Assembly (NCBI GenBank): GCA_032622095.1
Contig: CP136063.1
Location: 213,051,982 to 213,115,981, forward strand
DNA: 64,000 nt
Origin: Siphonodentalium dalli
Lineage: Eukaryota > Mollusca > Scaphopoda > Gadilida > Siphonodentaliidae
Direction of reading: 5' to 3'
Shown here: piece by piece, positions 23,348 through 35,600 of the stretch
Numbering within the stretch: position 1 is the first letter of the stretch
Layout: the number at the start of each line of letters is the position of its first letter
Position numbers and translations under genes: made by a program
The notes under the pieces: generated by a model
The model's input: the letters and a program-made list of their open reading frames with translations, nothing else
Told to the model about the DNA's origin: nothing
The model's database searches: none

Positions 23348-23909
23348 CTAGCCGATGAGCCCGACGTTGTCCGGGCTATTACAAAAACAAATTTCAAGTT
23401 GATAGCTCCAACCGTTTCCGAGATTTGGTCTGCGCATGCGCGAAGCTGGCGTCGCACGTGCTCGGCGATCCGATAAAATTCGTATCCGGGGCAAGATACA
23501 TTCTCATAGCAAATTTCAAGTCGATAGCTCCACCCGTTTCCGAGATCTCGTCTGCTCATGCGCGAAGCTGGCGTCGCACGGGCTCGGCGACCCGATAAAA
23601 TTCGTATCCGGGGCAAGGTACATTCACATAGCAAATTTCAAGTCGATAGCTCCACCCTTTTCCGAAATCTCGTCTGCGCATGCGCGAATCGGGCGCCGCA
23701 CGGGCTCGCCAATACGACAACGTCGACCGCCTGGTCAAACTACACACACGTACCAAGTTTCGTCCCGATCGGTCGAGAATCGTTGATTTGTATAAATGAC
23801 AGACAAACAGACAAACAGACAAACAGACAAACAGACAAACAGACAAACAGACAAACAGACAAACAGACAAACAGACAGACAGACAGAGGTCTTCAAAATA
23901 TATATGAGA
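23348..23909 (-). mobile_element. Helitron-like unit B2
   Basis: The left part resembles A2 (GTTGATAGCTCCA, TGCTCATGCGCG at the second core repeat). The right part resembles A3 (long CAGACAAA microsatellite, CGTTGATTTG). B2 thus looks like a fusion of A2 and A3 by loss of one unit through unequal exchange. Confidence 0.75.
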
Positions 23910-24570
23910 TTACAATCGTGGGTATATAATATATGATCTTGAGCGCGTTACCATTTCTGACATTGGTTTTCTTGTAGCATCGTGTCGGACAATACCGGGT
24001 GATGCAATAAACGTCATAACTAACTACTCACATTCCAATTAATGTCACATACGCACCCGTAACCCGACCAGAGGGCCCGGACCCTTTCGTTGGGTTTCTC
24101 CGTAGCTTCCGATCATTTCCAATGATCGATTAGTTTAACTCAAATCACACAACAATCAATATACACGGATATCACTGAAACGGGAATAAAACAGTATGCT
24201 TTATGGCATATATTTAGTTTGCTCCCTTTTCTTTTGCACACCTCTCCCTATGTGAATAGCTGGTGATTGGTTGATAGATTTTTAAACGGACATGGCTCAT
24301 TCCAATCTCCAAATGTGTCTACGTAATTTGGAGGGCCGGCAACGAAAGGTCGATAAATACACGAAATATTGATATGCAGGCTTCATAAATGATCTGCATA
24401 AACACTTGCCAAAGTCACATCCATTTTCCAACCATTTTCAATTTTTCGCCAGAAGTCAGACAAACGCTCTTCATTTCTACCATATCAGAAATAGAACAAC
24501 GCGGAACGTTCTTTTCTGTTCCATGCATGTCGTGAAAATTGCTGGTCTTTTTGTGTTAGGGACCCGTCTG

Positions 24571-27500
24571 ATTGGGACCCAAACACCGTGTTCATGTAGT
24601 TGTATTTTTCATTACTTCAATGCGTATTTTTGGGTTACAGAATGCTCGTAGAGAGGTAGTTCAGACCTATTTCGATACCGGGGGAAGAAAAAAAAATTAT
24701 ATATGTATTTTGGAGCGCAAACCGTCATGTGGCTGTAACTTCGTTTCGGTCGCTAGGCATTGTCGCGACTAATAACAGAAACAGGTAGACAAAAATATAT
24801 TGTAGAGAATTACGCAACTCACGAGACTGAGCAAATACATTACAAGTTATTCATTGTTGGTCAAAAGTATATTATAGAAACACGCCGATTTAATGATTAA
24901 TAGTATATGAAACCTAGCGAATAATAATACATAAATTGGAAACCAAAAGATATCACATCATCTATCGACGGTTCACAATTTCACACCCACACCGGCCCGT
25001 TCTGACTCAAATGATAGACGTGTATCACCACTTTATCTTTATCTTTTAATAATACAAGTGTTCTTTGTATACCTTTGTATTATATGTATTGCAGGAAGAA
25101 AGCCTAATTGGTTAAATTCACTGCCGCAATTTCTTTTTTAAAAGGGCGTCAATAAGTTAGCAATTAGCTATTTTTGCTAATACAATATGTTTAAACTAAC
25201 ATTGTATATAGAGCGGACAGTGGATGAGATTAAACAATGGGCTGCATGTATGTTCGAATACACGAATGTACGAAGCACCCAAAAGGAATTGTTTTTACTT
25301 TGAGTCATGAATATATATTCCAGGAATAGACTAACACGGGGCGCTCTTTTGTGTTCATTGACGTGCAAATGGCTGTTTTTCTGTTTTTCTGAACACCGTG
25401 GTCATATAGTTGATTTTGCTTTACATGCAGACATAATCTAAATCACATAAAATTAGCATAACAATATATGTGGTACACACAATAAATATTCAATAATAAA
25501 ATTAAATTTAGCAAGGCATCGCGACGAAATAGTAAGTTGTTTTAATATCTGATTTGGCATTCACAATATATTTATAATATATATGGCGTGAGTCGTGATC
25601 ATTGCACGAAGCTGGTGGTCGGGTGGGTGACAACGAATGACCTCTCTCACCCAACTAGCAGCTTCAAACCACAAAAACAGATGTGATATTTAACCCTTCC
25701 ACGACTGGACCTTCCTGAAATTACCCTGTGCCAATGCATTCTCGTATATGGAGACTCGCATACATACGAGAGTGCATTGGCCTCAATATATTTACATTCA
25801 CAGTGTAAGCCAGTGTATTATCTTATATATGCGAGGCTCCCATATACAAGAGAATGCACTAACACAGGATATTCAATGCTGCACCATCTCAGATTCCGGC
25901 ACCAATGGGTTAAACACAAGCATTTATATTTGGGCATCCCGCTGAATGTTTCTAATATTAACCTCCGTTTCCGATTGTCATAATGCTTGGGAGATGTTGG
26001 TTATCGTTTTGGAGCAACATACTCAACACGGTCCGATTGTTTCGGAGTAACTGTCTCACCTGGAATATATTGTTTCAGAGCAACGGTCTCAGAGTCCCAC
26101 CTTGAATATGTTCTTTCGGAGTAATGTCTCACCTTGAATATGTTCTTTCGGAGCAATCCACTTGTCGCGACGCCCATGTGGGCTGCACATAAACATTTCC
26201 AGCTGAGAAAACAAGTTCACAAGGGGGAGAAACGAATCGAACCCTTATCATTACGTCCCTGTGTATATCATAGATTGGTGTATGGCCCGGTTTAAGGGTG
26301 TGAAAAACTGAAAAATAAATTCGGACACCCCATACGCAGACCTTCCTGGGACGATCCATTAACGTTATAACTTTCAATTAACTTTAGTACTACAAACATT
26401 TTTGTGTTAGAAGATGTTATAAATTACAAAGAACACATACTATTTCACATACGTCATGTTGTTACGTGCGCTGGCGCAACAGTATGGCGATCAGACAGAT
26501 TCGTAGGTTGGTGTCACACTCCATGACGTCACCAAAAACGACGTAAAACCTCGTGGCGTTCTGATATGTTTACTGTGCCGCGTTTTTGCTATGTTTATTT
26601 TATGTGTTGTTTTCGATTATTTGTTTGTCGCCGATATCGCCATTTGTCAGGATTCCCTGTTTCTTTATTTAAAACTTGCATGCTCGTAGTGAGCCTCGAT
26701 TTCGATTTTGTCTCCCATGTCAAAATACGTCAGAGTTATGACAAAAATAGATCGACCTACATGTTCTCCATCAGAACTCTACATCAAAGAGTCTATAGAC
26801 TCCTTCGGGACCCACATAGACTCCTTCGTTTGGGTATTTTTACTTATAATTGGGAAGTTTTATCATTTTTGGTTCGTGCGAAGACCTCTTTTTATCGTGC
26901 GGTAAAAGAGAGACATTCAAAACGCGATTTCGTAATTCGACGCAATAGGCTGAATAGCCTAACCTTCAGCCGAGTTCCGGGTCAAATACGACGAATGACG
27001 TAACACAAAACGCATTTGTTGACACAAACACCGTTTGAAGAGTTTATTATTACATAAAATCATCGTTATTGATTAATTATTGATTAATTATGATATTTAT
27101 TGTTGCATATTGGCTGCTATCAATATTTACACAAATAGTATTAATTATTTCTTATAATTGCTCCTTTGGTCAACTTTGACTATCGGAAAATGAAAATGAA
27201 AATATGCCGCTAAAAAAAATGTAATCGACATTAAAGTCTCATCCGTTCGGCAACATGGAATTGGTTTTAATTACTTAAATGATTAATATAGTAATTTGCC
27301 TTTTATATGTGATGAAATGAGAAATGGTAATTGTCTTTTTTTGCTAACATTAAATTAAATTAAATAAATTAAGTAAAATACAGTGAAATTATTTTTTTAA
27401 TTATTGTTTTATTACATTTTTGCGCACGTTGGCATCTCTGTGAGTGCATTCTAGTTATCTTTGGTAATTATGCATGTTATATGCTTGGTGTCGTTCATAT

Positions 27501-27990
27501 TCTGGCACCACAGGGTGTTCTACAAGAAAATGACTGCAAAACCTTAGGGGCTCGTTAGTATACCAAGGTAATGGAGGTTGTAGTTGTTCACTTGTGACTA
27601 TATGTTGATTATCATCGTTATGCTTTTTCATCTGTATATGCATTGAAGTCTCGTGATTTGTTTAATTGTATTGATATTATGTATTGACCTCTTGACATAT
27701 TGAAACGTACGTGTAACTATTGCGACAATCCGATAATTCGATATAGTTTTTTGTCGACCAAATATTCGTATGTTCACCCTAACGTTACTAATGCCCCAGT
27801 TGTATTGCCTGCCTGCCGTAAAATAATATATAGTTGCCACATATTTATTTCTGCTGAGGTATACTTTTCTAAGAAGCTCCTTTCGATATTATCGCATATT
27901 TGATATAATTATCATGCTTAAGCTTGTATGAACTGCGACACCTTCCTGGTCCGAATGGACTTTGAGTGTCATCGTTCATCATGTAGACAA
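24571..27990. other. No gene recognised
   Basis: Anonymous AT-rich DNA. It includes a short tandem repeat at about 26030-26160 (TTCGGAG(C)AA..GTCTCACCTTGAATATG) and a fragment at about 27930 of a dispersed repeat with the phrase CACCTTCCTGGTCC. Open stretches such as 26566-27003 have no recognisable domain. Confidence 0.5.
25690..25913. mobile_element. 224-bp TTAA-bounded MITE, piggyBac-like
   Basis: The left terminus is TTAACCCTTCCACGACTGG. The right terminus is GGCACCAATGGGTTAA. Both start with the TTAA tetranucleotide duplicated by piggyBac-type transposases, followed by CCC. Internal inverted segments ATGCATTCTCGTATATGG and CCATATACAAGAGAATGCA make it a near-palindrome. Confidence 0.65.
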
Positions 27991-28019
27991 TCATGTACAG
28001 GCGATCTAGCCGAAAAATG

Positions 28020-29400
28020 GGGTAAACCCCAAACTAATTGCAACACAAATGCCTTTCAGTTTACTGGATAGCTGAATATGTACTTCATTAGAATATAGTG
28101 TTTTTAGGAAAATCTAATTGGGACAAATTTGATAAATTTGTGTTTCCATGGCAACGATAGCTAATAATCGGGTATTTGGAAATTTTACATTAAATAGTGC
28201 CCGTAGTGAATAATTTAACAAGTGCCTAAAAGTTTACATTGGTTTATGGATACACCTGTAATGGCCAATATTTCCATATATCCATGGTAACCTTGAAATG
28301 TCAAGGTAATGTATTAAGGTCAAGGTCATTGTTAAAAATCTGGATATTTATCATTTACCAGTCATATTTTCGACTCGACCGTCCTGGAAATGATTTATTA
28401 CGAATAGCGATACCAACAGTATTTTATAAACTCCGGAATGCAGGTTCCACAGAAAGGTTAAAATGAATGGATATCGATATCTGCTTTAGAAAGTATAGCA
28501 GTTTGAAATATGTGGCGACAGCAGTTTTATGTACAACAAGACATATAAACCTATGATATTTATATTGTCGATTGTTGAGATAAAAAATCACATCATAACT
28601 TGTCATATGCAACATGTCAGTCATTGTGAACTGGTTGCAACACAGATGTCTTTTGGAGCACTGGATAGTTGAATGTCTTATGTGTTATAATATCTTTTAT
28701 TTTGGAAAATCCAACTGGGATAAATTTGGTAAATTTGAGTTTCCATGGCAACGATGGCTAATAATCGGGTACATGGAAATTTTACATTAAATAGTGATTA
28801 TCGCGAATAATTTAACAACGTTAACATTGGTTTATGGAGACACTTGTAATGGGCAACATTTCCATATATCCATGGTGACCTTGAAATGTCAAGATCATGT
28901 ATAAAGGTCAAGGTCATTGGTAAAAATCAAGATTTTTATCATTTACCAGTCACATTTTCGACAGTCCTGGTTATGATTTATTACGAATAGTGATAGCCTA
29001 CACTATTTTATTAACTCCGGACTGCAGGCTCCATGGGGAGGTTCATTTGGATAGATATCGATATCTGCTTTAAGAAACTATAGCAGTTTGAAATATGTGG
29101 CGACAACATTTTTATATACAAGACATATAAACTTGTGATATGTATGTTGTCGATTGTTGAGACAAAACATCACAGCATCATTTGTCATATACAACATGTC
29201 AGTTATTGTTTACAGGTTACAACTGGATACACTGGATAGTTCATAATGTCTACTGTGTTAGAATATCTTTTATTTAGGAAAATCCAACTGGGACACATTT
29301 GGTAAATTTTAGTTTCTATGGCAACGATGGCTAATAATCGACTATATATAATTTTACATTAAATTATGCGTATCGTGAATAGTTTTATAAAGAGGCCAAT
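28020..29400. repeat. Roughly 590-bp tandem repeat, two and a partial third copy
   Basis: The phrase GGAAAATCYAAYTGGGA then TTTCYATGGCAACGATRGC recurs at about 28107, 28707 and 29277. Further shared segments (CCATATATCCATGG.GACCTTGAAATGTC; GAAATATGTGGCGACA) confirm the tandem arrangement. The third copy ends about 29370. Confidence 0.75.
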
Positions 29401-29988
29401 CGATCTCCAGATAAGAAGGCACACACGTGTTCCACACATATCACATTGCGATTATATGTGTACGGATGTTTAGGGTTAACATAGAATCGTTACAATATTA
29501 TCTGATGACTCTTTAAAAAGCCATAATTGTATAGTTTGTAGCTATACGATATATGTATATTCTTTAAGATGATTCGGTTTCATTGTCGCGTAACGGTCTA
29601 CTCGAGTGGGAACTAGTCATAAAGTCTAAAATAAACATGATTATAACAAATCGTTGATATGTCGTAGCGTGTCGTCCTGAATGTGTGGTCTATAAACAAA
29701 CTCCAAGCATGTTAATACTAAACGAATATCCGGTAAGCTGCATGCATACGAACGACAACATTCACTAAGTGTGATCAAGGCATCGCGTTATCATTCATTC
29801 ACCTTTTTGAGATCGCAAATCTGAATGCTGAGATGGATGTTCAATTAATTTCAATTTAAATACATTCATAATCGATATGCACACAATATTTCGAATATGT
29901 TATGACATTCGCAGTCCAATTGATCAGTCTCAGTTACACATAAGAACACTCGAAAACTAATCATAACTCCTTGAGTTATACGCATATT

Positions 29989-30003
29989 AACTGCACAGAA
30001 GCT
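29989..30003. repeat. Target-site duplication, left copy (LINE)
   Basis: AACTGCACAGAAGCT, identical to 36829-36843. The insertion point follows ATATT, consistent with nicking at TT/AA on the opposite strand by an L1-type endonuclease. Confidence 0.9.
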
Positions 30004-30263
30004 TCCGGTGCGTAGTAATAACGGAGAACACGTTTCAAAATTTGCTCCGATAAAATGAAAGTTTTTCAATTAATACAATGAAGATCGGTGGACAAAAAAT
30101 TATCACTTCATAGATAAAGATAGCAACATTCGATGCAGATAAGATTCTGGAGTGATGTTATCATATTTGGGACATTAAGGTAATGTTTTTGTGAAGCAAC
30201 TACAGACCGCCCTCGGGACGCCATTTTGAAATTTTGTAAACAATCGATTTGTGAAAAAGTCAA
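30004..30263 (+). promoter_or_regulatory. LINE 5' UTR, presumed internal promoter region
   Basis: This is the segment between the left target duplication and the ORF1 ATG. Full-length LINEs usually carry a promoter here. I see no specific motif that proves it. Confidence 0.4.
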
Positions 30264-31190
30264 ATGACGAAATCTAAGAAACGAAAGAAACACAGTAATA
30301 GTGATTCAAATAATTCAACAATAGTGAGCGACGATAGTGTAAATATTTCTCCAAAAAAGCAGCAACTGACAATGGAAGATTTTATTAGCAAACCGGGAAA
30401 TGAACCTCCATCACCCATCTTAGGAAATATTCCCAGTCAGTTATCCGAACTCATTCAACGAGTCAATCTGTTATCTGACGGAGCAAAAGAAAACCGCGAT
30501 CACTACTCTAAAGAGCAAAAATCACAGCTGACAGAGTTTGGCAAATTAGTCAGTAGCTTCAAAACTGAAATTATAGATGCCTTCAACAAGAAAATTTCTA
30601 AAATGGAGAGTCGAATTGGTAAACTGGAGCAGGAAAAAGTTGATATGTTGAAAACAGTTGAAACAAAAGAAAAACAATGGAACGAGGAACGTGATGTATT
30701 CAAATACAAACTAAATGATCTTGAGCAGCAGGGCAGAAAGGATTCGGTAAGAATATTCGGGATTGAAGAATCTACAGGAAGAGAATCGCGACATGACTGT
30801 GCCATAAAGGCCATGACTATATTTAATGAAAAATTGAAATTAAATTTCCATCCAGCTGTAATTTCAATTGCACATCGGACTGGAAAGAAGATGGAACCAG
30901 ACTACAAACAGGGTGGACAAAAGCCACGCCCACGTCCAATGTTAGTTAAGTTTTCATCCATAGCTCCAAAGTTAGATGTTATCGAAAGTAGAAAGCAGCT
31001 TAAAGGATCGGGAGTTTCTATTGTTGAAGACGCGACTCAAATTAATTATGAACTACTTCGAAAAGCCTATAAAGCAGACTCAATATCAAATTCATGGTTA
31101 ACAAATGGAAAGCTGTATGCAAAGAAAGCGGACGGTACAGTTGTGAATTTCAAGACAGAGACAGATTTAGATATTATTATTAATGGTTAA
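30264..31190 (+). CDS. LINE ORF1 protein (L1 ORF1p-like RNA-binding protein)
   Basis: 308 residues, basic N-terminus (KSKKRKKH). Residues about 56-156 are heptad-rich and likely a coiled coil for trimer formation. Residues 157-167 (GRKDSVRIFGI) mark the first strand of an RRM, as in L1 ORF1p. The C-terminal domain has IAHRTG (202-207), RPRPMLVKF (222-230) and a helix with NYELLRKAY (261-269). L1 ORF1p binds the element's RNA, acts as a nucleic-acid chaperone and forms the ribonucleoprotein with ORF2p. No CCHC zinc knuckle is present. The ATG follows an in-frame-stop-rich UTR and is the first good start. The reading frame is complete, with no frameshift or internal stop. Confidence 0.88.
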   Translation: MTKSKKRKKHSNSDSNNSTIVSDDSVNISPKKQQLTMEDFISKPGNEPPSPILGNIPSQLSELIQRVNLLSDGAKENRDHYSKEQKSQLTEFGKLVSSFKTEIIDAFNKKISKMESRIGKLEQEKVDMLKTVETKEKQWNEERDVFKYKLNDLEQQGRKDSVRIFGIEESTGRESRHDCAIKAMTIFNEKLKLNFHPAVISIAHRTGKKMEPDYKQGGQKPRPRPMLVKFSSIAPKLDVIESRKQLKGSGVSIVEDATQINYELLRKAYKADSISNSWLTNGKLYAKKADGTVVNFKTETDLDIIING

Positions 31191-32635
31191 TTTTGACAGG
31201 CCAAAAGAGAGAGTGCCTACAAAACCTGTTGGAATATTTTGATGTACTGAATATCATGTACATAATACCATTTTTGCATGTCATTTTTGAAAACTTTAAC
31301 ACGATTAGGCCTATGCCAAACCACTCACATAAGAATTTATAAATTGATTATCAACACCCCAACATAATGTAATATACATCTAAACCACGAGGACAGGAGA
31401 CCGACTCGGGATAAGGGCTTTTGTACAGGCCGTACGAAGGTGCTTGGTCTGACTTGGTTACCTGATCTCTTCTCTATACACATTCTACATGGTCACAATT
31501 CTTTCCCCATCATCATTATAAGCAGTACAGTGTTAGTCAACATATATCTTTTACTCATACATACCCGACTCCATATGCCCATTATAATCCTGATCCGAAT
31601 AACGTTATTATCGAAAGATTACAGTCACAATTTTCAATAGATTACGATGTGTTACTCCACACATAAATAACAAATGAGTCCATTTCCACACACAGGTTAA
31701 ACTTCACTGTCTTTCAAAACATGCCTCTCGATTATATGGGTCAATTTGAAGATCGATCCCAAATTCACTCTAAATGCACGCATTTCTGTCTTCACCAATC
31801 AAGATAACAACAGTGGATTCGTGTTCTTGTTTATAAAGTGAACCAGGGCGCGACATATCCTGATCACGTGGTCGACTAAGGAATGTGGTAATATCGATTT
31901 TCTATTTTTATACCGAAGCCCCCTTCCCCACACAGGTTATTCTAGATATCCTTTATAATGGAGAGAGTGATGCAAAATCGTCTTGTAACGTGTACGTATA
32001 TATTATATGAATAGTCTTAAAAATTTCCCTTAAAGTATCCAGTATTATATAATGTCCATAATAAACTCAGATATAGTCGACATAATCACGGCTGATATGC
32101 GTTAATATATAAGAAGACGTTTATCCGCTCCAATTTTATATCAGTTGTTTTTTTTCTACAGATATAATACTATGAACATATACATGTACATTTTTTGCTT
32201 AATTCAGTTCCCGGCTGAAATTTTCCCTGATAGTAGAATAATGGTAACTGTTGACTTTGGGTCAATTATAATGATAGTTATTTTGGGTTTTCCTTCTGAA
32301 ATTATGTCCTAATAGAAAATGACACTTGTTTTTGATATGCGGATGTCAAAAATGGGTTTTAGGGACAGGTCATTTCAACATTTTATATAATGGCGAACCG
32401 AAACCAGGGCGGTCCCACATAGACCAGTAATGGTACCTTCGCATCGGAAAATAATTAAACTTGTTTTGTTTCTGTTATATATGCAGTATGTGTGTGTATC
32501 AGTGTGCGTGATTTGTGAGGTAGATCTTTATTCCAGTGACTCAATGTATTATTGTTCTTCATTGACTGAATTAATTAATCTTGTTGTCTTTTTTCTGTGT
32601 CGACGTTCCGGATGTCTGCATACTGATAAGTTATT
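31191..32635 (+). other. Long LINE inter-ORF spacer
   Basis: It is 1,445 bp between the ORF1 stop and ORF2 ATG, rich in stops on the plus strand and without a domain. In mammalian L1 the equivalent spacer is only tens of bases. It lies wholly inside the target duplications, so it belongs to the element unless a nested insertion occurred. I see no terminal repeats that would mark one. It may hold signals for ORF2 translation or a second promoter; this is inference. Confidence 0.6.
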
Positions 32636-35600
32636 ATGTCTATAAAAATATTGTCTTCAAATTGCCGAGGTTTGAATCGTGCAGAAAAACGCCGCGACGT
32701 ATTCCGATATCTCCGAACGCAAAATGCCTCAATTTATTGTTTACAAGACACACACTTTACAAAGGAAATGGACAAATGTATATCATCTGAATGGGGGTTC
32801 AAAACAGAATTGGCTTCTTTTTCATCTCAGTCACGCGGTGTGGCCATTTTATTCAATCAAAATCTTGACTTCGAAATACACAATTCTATCAAAGATGACT
32901 CTGGAAATTTCATAATTATTGACGTAACTGTTGAGAAACTTAGAATGACTATAGCTAATATATATGGTCCAAACGAAGATAATCCTGATTTCTACAAACA
33001 ATTAAAACTTAAGCTTATTAATGTCGGTAACACCCAAATAGTAATATGTGGCGATTGGAATATGGTTCAGTACCAATCGATGGACACTTATAATTATAAA
33101 CATATCAACAATCCACAAGCTAAAGTGGCAGTGGGTGACCTTGTCGACAGGCTAGATTTGGTAGACGCTTGGAGGATCAATAATAAGGAGAATCAACGAT
33201 ATACATGGCGAAAAAAGTCACCCATAAAAATGGCTAGATTAGATTACTTTATGATATCTGAGGATATACTCAGTTTAGTTGGAGAAGGAACCGACATATT
33301 ACCTGGATACCACTCAGATCACTCGATAATATCTCTTACGCTTAAACTAAGTACAATTGATAGAGGTCGTGGCTTTTGGAAATTTAACACCTCCTTACTC
33401 CGTGATGAAAAATATGCCGAACTGGTAAAATCAACAATAGAGAATAATAAATCAAGATATGGATATAAACTATATACCGATGAGTCGAATAAACCGCAAG
33501 TTACATGTAAAACAAGTAAACGTTTATTTTTAGATACTCTTTTGCTCGATATTAGAGGTGAGACCATACATTTTGCGTCGAAACGAAAGAGAGACCGAAA
33601 GATGAAAAAAAATGAACTGAATAGATCTAAAATATTTCTCGAAATTGAAATAGATAAAGATGACATAAATACAGAAAATAAAGACGAATTACTGGAAAAA
33701 ATACAAAAGATTGACACTGACCTTTACGAAATAAGAAAAGAAGACACAAGGGGGGCAATGGTAAGATCAAGAGCCAAATGGATTGAACAAGGTGAAAAAC
33801 CAACAAAATATTTCCTCAATCTTGAAAAACGCAATTCTATATCGAAAACTCTATGCAATCTCACCGACTCCACCGGGAAAAACATTGACAATCAATCAGA
33901 CATAATGCATGAAGCTAGAAGTTTTTACGAAAATTTATATGCATTAAAAAATACAAACAAATCTGATATTCAGGCTATTCTTGAAAAAGACCATACAGTA
34001 TTGTCACAAGACACTGCCAAAAGCATAGAAGGGCCAATAACTCTAACTGAACTGACGTGTGCACTGAAACGATCACAAAGTGATAAATGCAGTGGACTAG
34101 ATGGATACCCAAATGAGTTTTGTAAATTTTTTTGGATTGACTTAGGCCAAATTCTATGTGAATCACTCAATGAAGCTTTTGATAAAGGGGAACTTTCAAT
34201 AACCCAGAAACAAGGACTTATTACTCTGATTCCCAAAAAAGACAAAGACAGAAATCATCTGAAAAACTGGCGACCAATTTCACTCTTGAATATATCTTAC
34301 AAATTAGCTTCTTCATGTATAGCTGAAAGATTAAAGCGTGTCCTACCTGATATAATAAGTGAGGATCAAACGGGATTCTTAAAAAATCGCTACATCGAAG
34401 ACAATACTAGACTTACCTATGATCTTATTCACAAGGCAAAATTGGCTGATAAACCTGGGTTACTGCTCCTCCTAGACTTTGAAAAGGCCTTTGATTCAGT
34501 ATCATGGAAATTTATACATAAATGCCTTAACCTTTTCAATTTTGGAGATGACATGAAAAGGTGGATTTCTATATTTTATACGAATATCAACTCATCTATT
34601 TTAATAAATGGGCATATATCTCAGAGTTTCAAACTACATCGTGGCTGTCGACAGGGTGACCCAGTCTCGCCGTATATTTTTTTGATATGCGCAGAAATCT
34701 TAGCTATTATGATAAAATCTAATGACCGCATTAAAGGTATCAACCTCGGCAATTTAGAATACAAAATTACACAGTATGCAGACGACACGACGCTTTTCTT
34801 AGACGGCAGCGAAGAAAGTCTTAGGGAAGTATATACTGTTTTAAACTTATTTGCAGATTATTCAGGCCTAAAAATTAACCCTAGCAAGTGTCAGGCGTCG
34901 TGGATTGGATCTTACACGAAACGTACAGATATTATGTGCCCAGACCTTGGACTAACATTCGATAGTACTTTCAATCTCCTTGGAATACACTTTGATACAA
35001 ACCTTGAGAAAATGAATATAAATTATGATAAAAAACTTGCTGAAGTCAAACGTTTGATAGAAATATGGAAACACCGGTTACTTACACCCATTGGTCGAAT
35101 AACTGTGATAAAATCACTAATACTCCCAAAATTAACACACCTTTTTGTAGCTCTCCCAAATCCCGGTAATGTTTTTATGAAAAATCTTGACACAATGCTC
35201 TTTAATTTTCTTTGGAACTCGAAGCGTGATAGAATCAAACGCAAAGTTATATGTCAGGATTATAAGAATGGCGGATTAAAAATGGTTGATGTTAAACATT
35301 TTATGATGTCCATGAAAATAACTTGGGTTAGGCGCCTCGTGACAAAAAGTGCCAAGTGGACTCCATTAATAGATATACCTTTATTTGATGACCCTATGTT
35401 CCTTACTTATGACTACCCTTACATAGAAAAACAGGCAAAGAAATTAACCAACCCTTTTTGGCATGATGTCCTGATGGCATTTACAAAATTTCTAGAGAAA
35501 GATAGAAACAATCGCAAATTATCAGCATGTACGTTATGGAATAACCCAAATATAAAGCAATACGGAAAAGTATTAAATTTCACCTCCTGGCGAGAAAATG

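Larger units (their letters stand above)
18825..24570. repeat. Segmental duplication, right copy
   Basis: Near-identical to 12611-18824. The right boundary is where GGGACCCGTCTGATT is followed by GGGACCCAAACACC (new sequence) instead of another TTTCCAAC. The copy is shorter chiefly because it has two Helitron-like units instead of three. Small insertions also differ, for example TTCTTTTCCATACGACGATG at about 20261. Confidence 0.9.

Noticed and set aside
26566-27003. 145-codon open stretch on the plus strand
   Set aside because: No domain, basic composition typical of chance frames, and no splice or start context.
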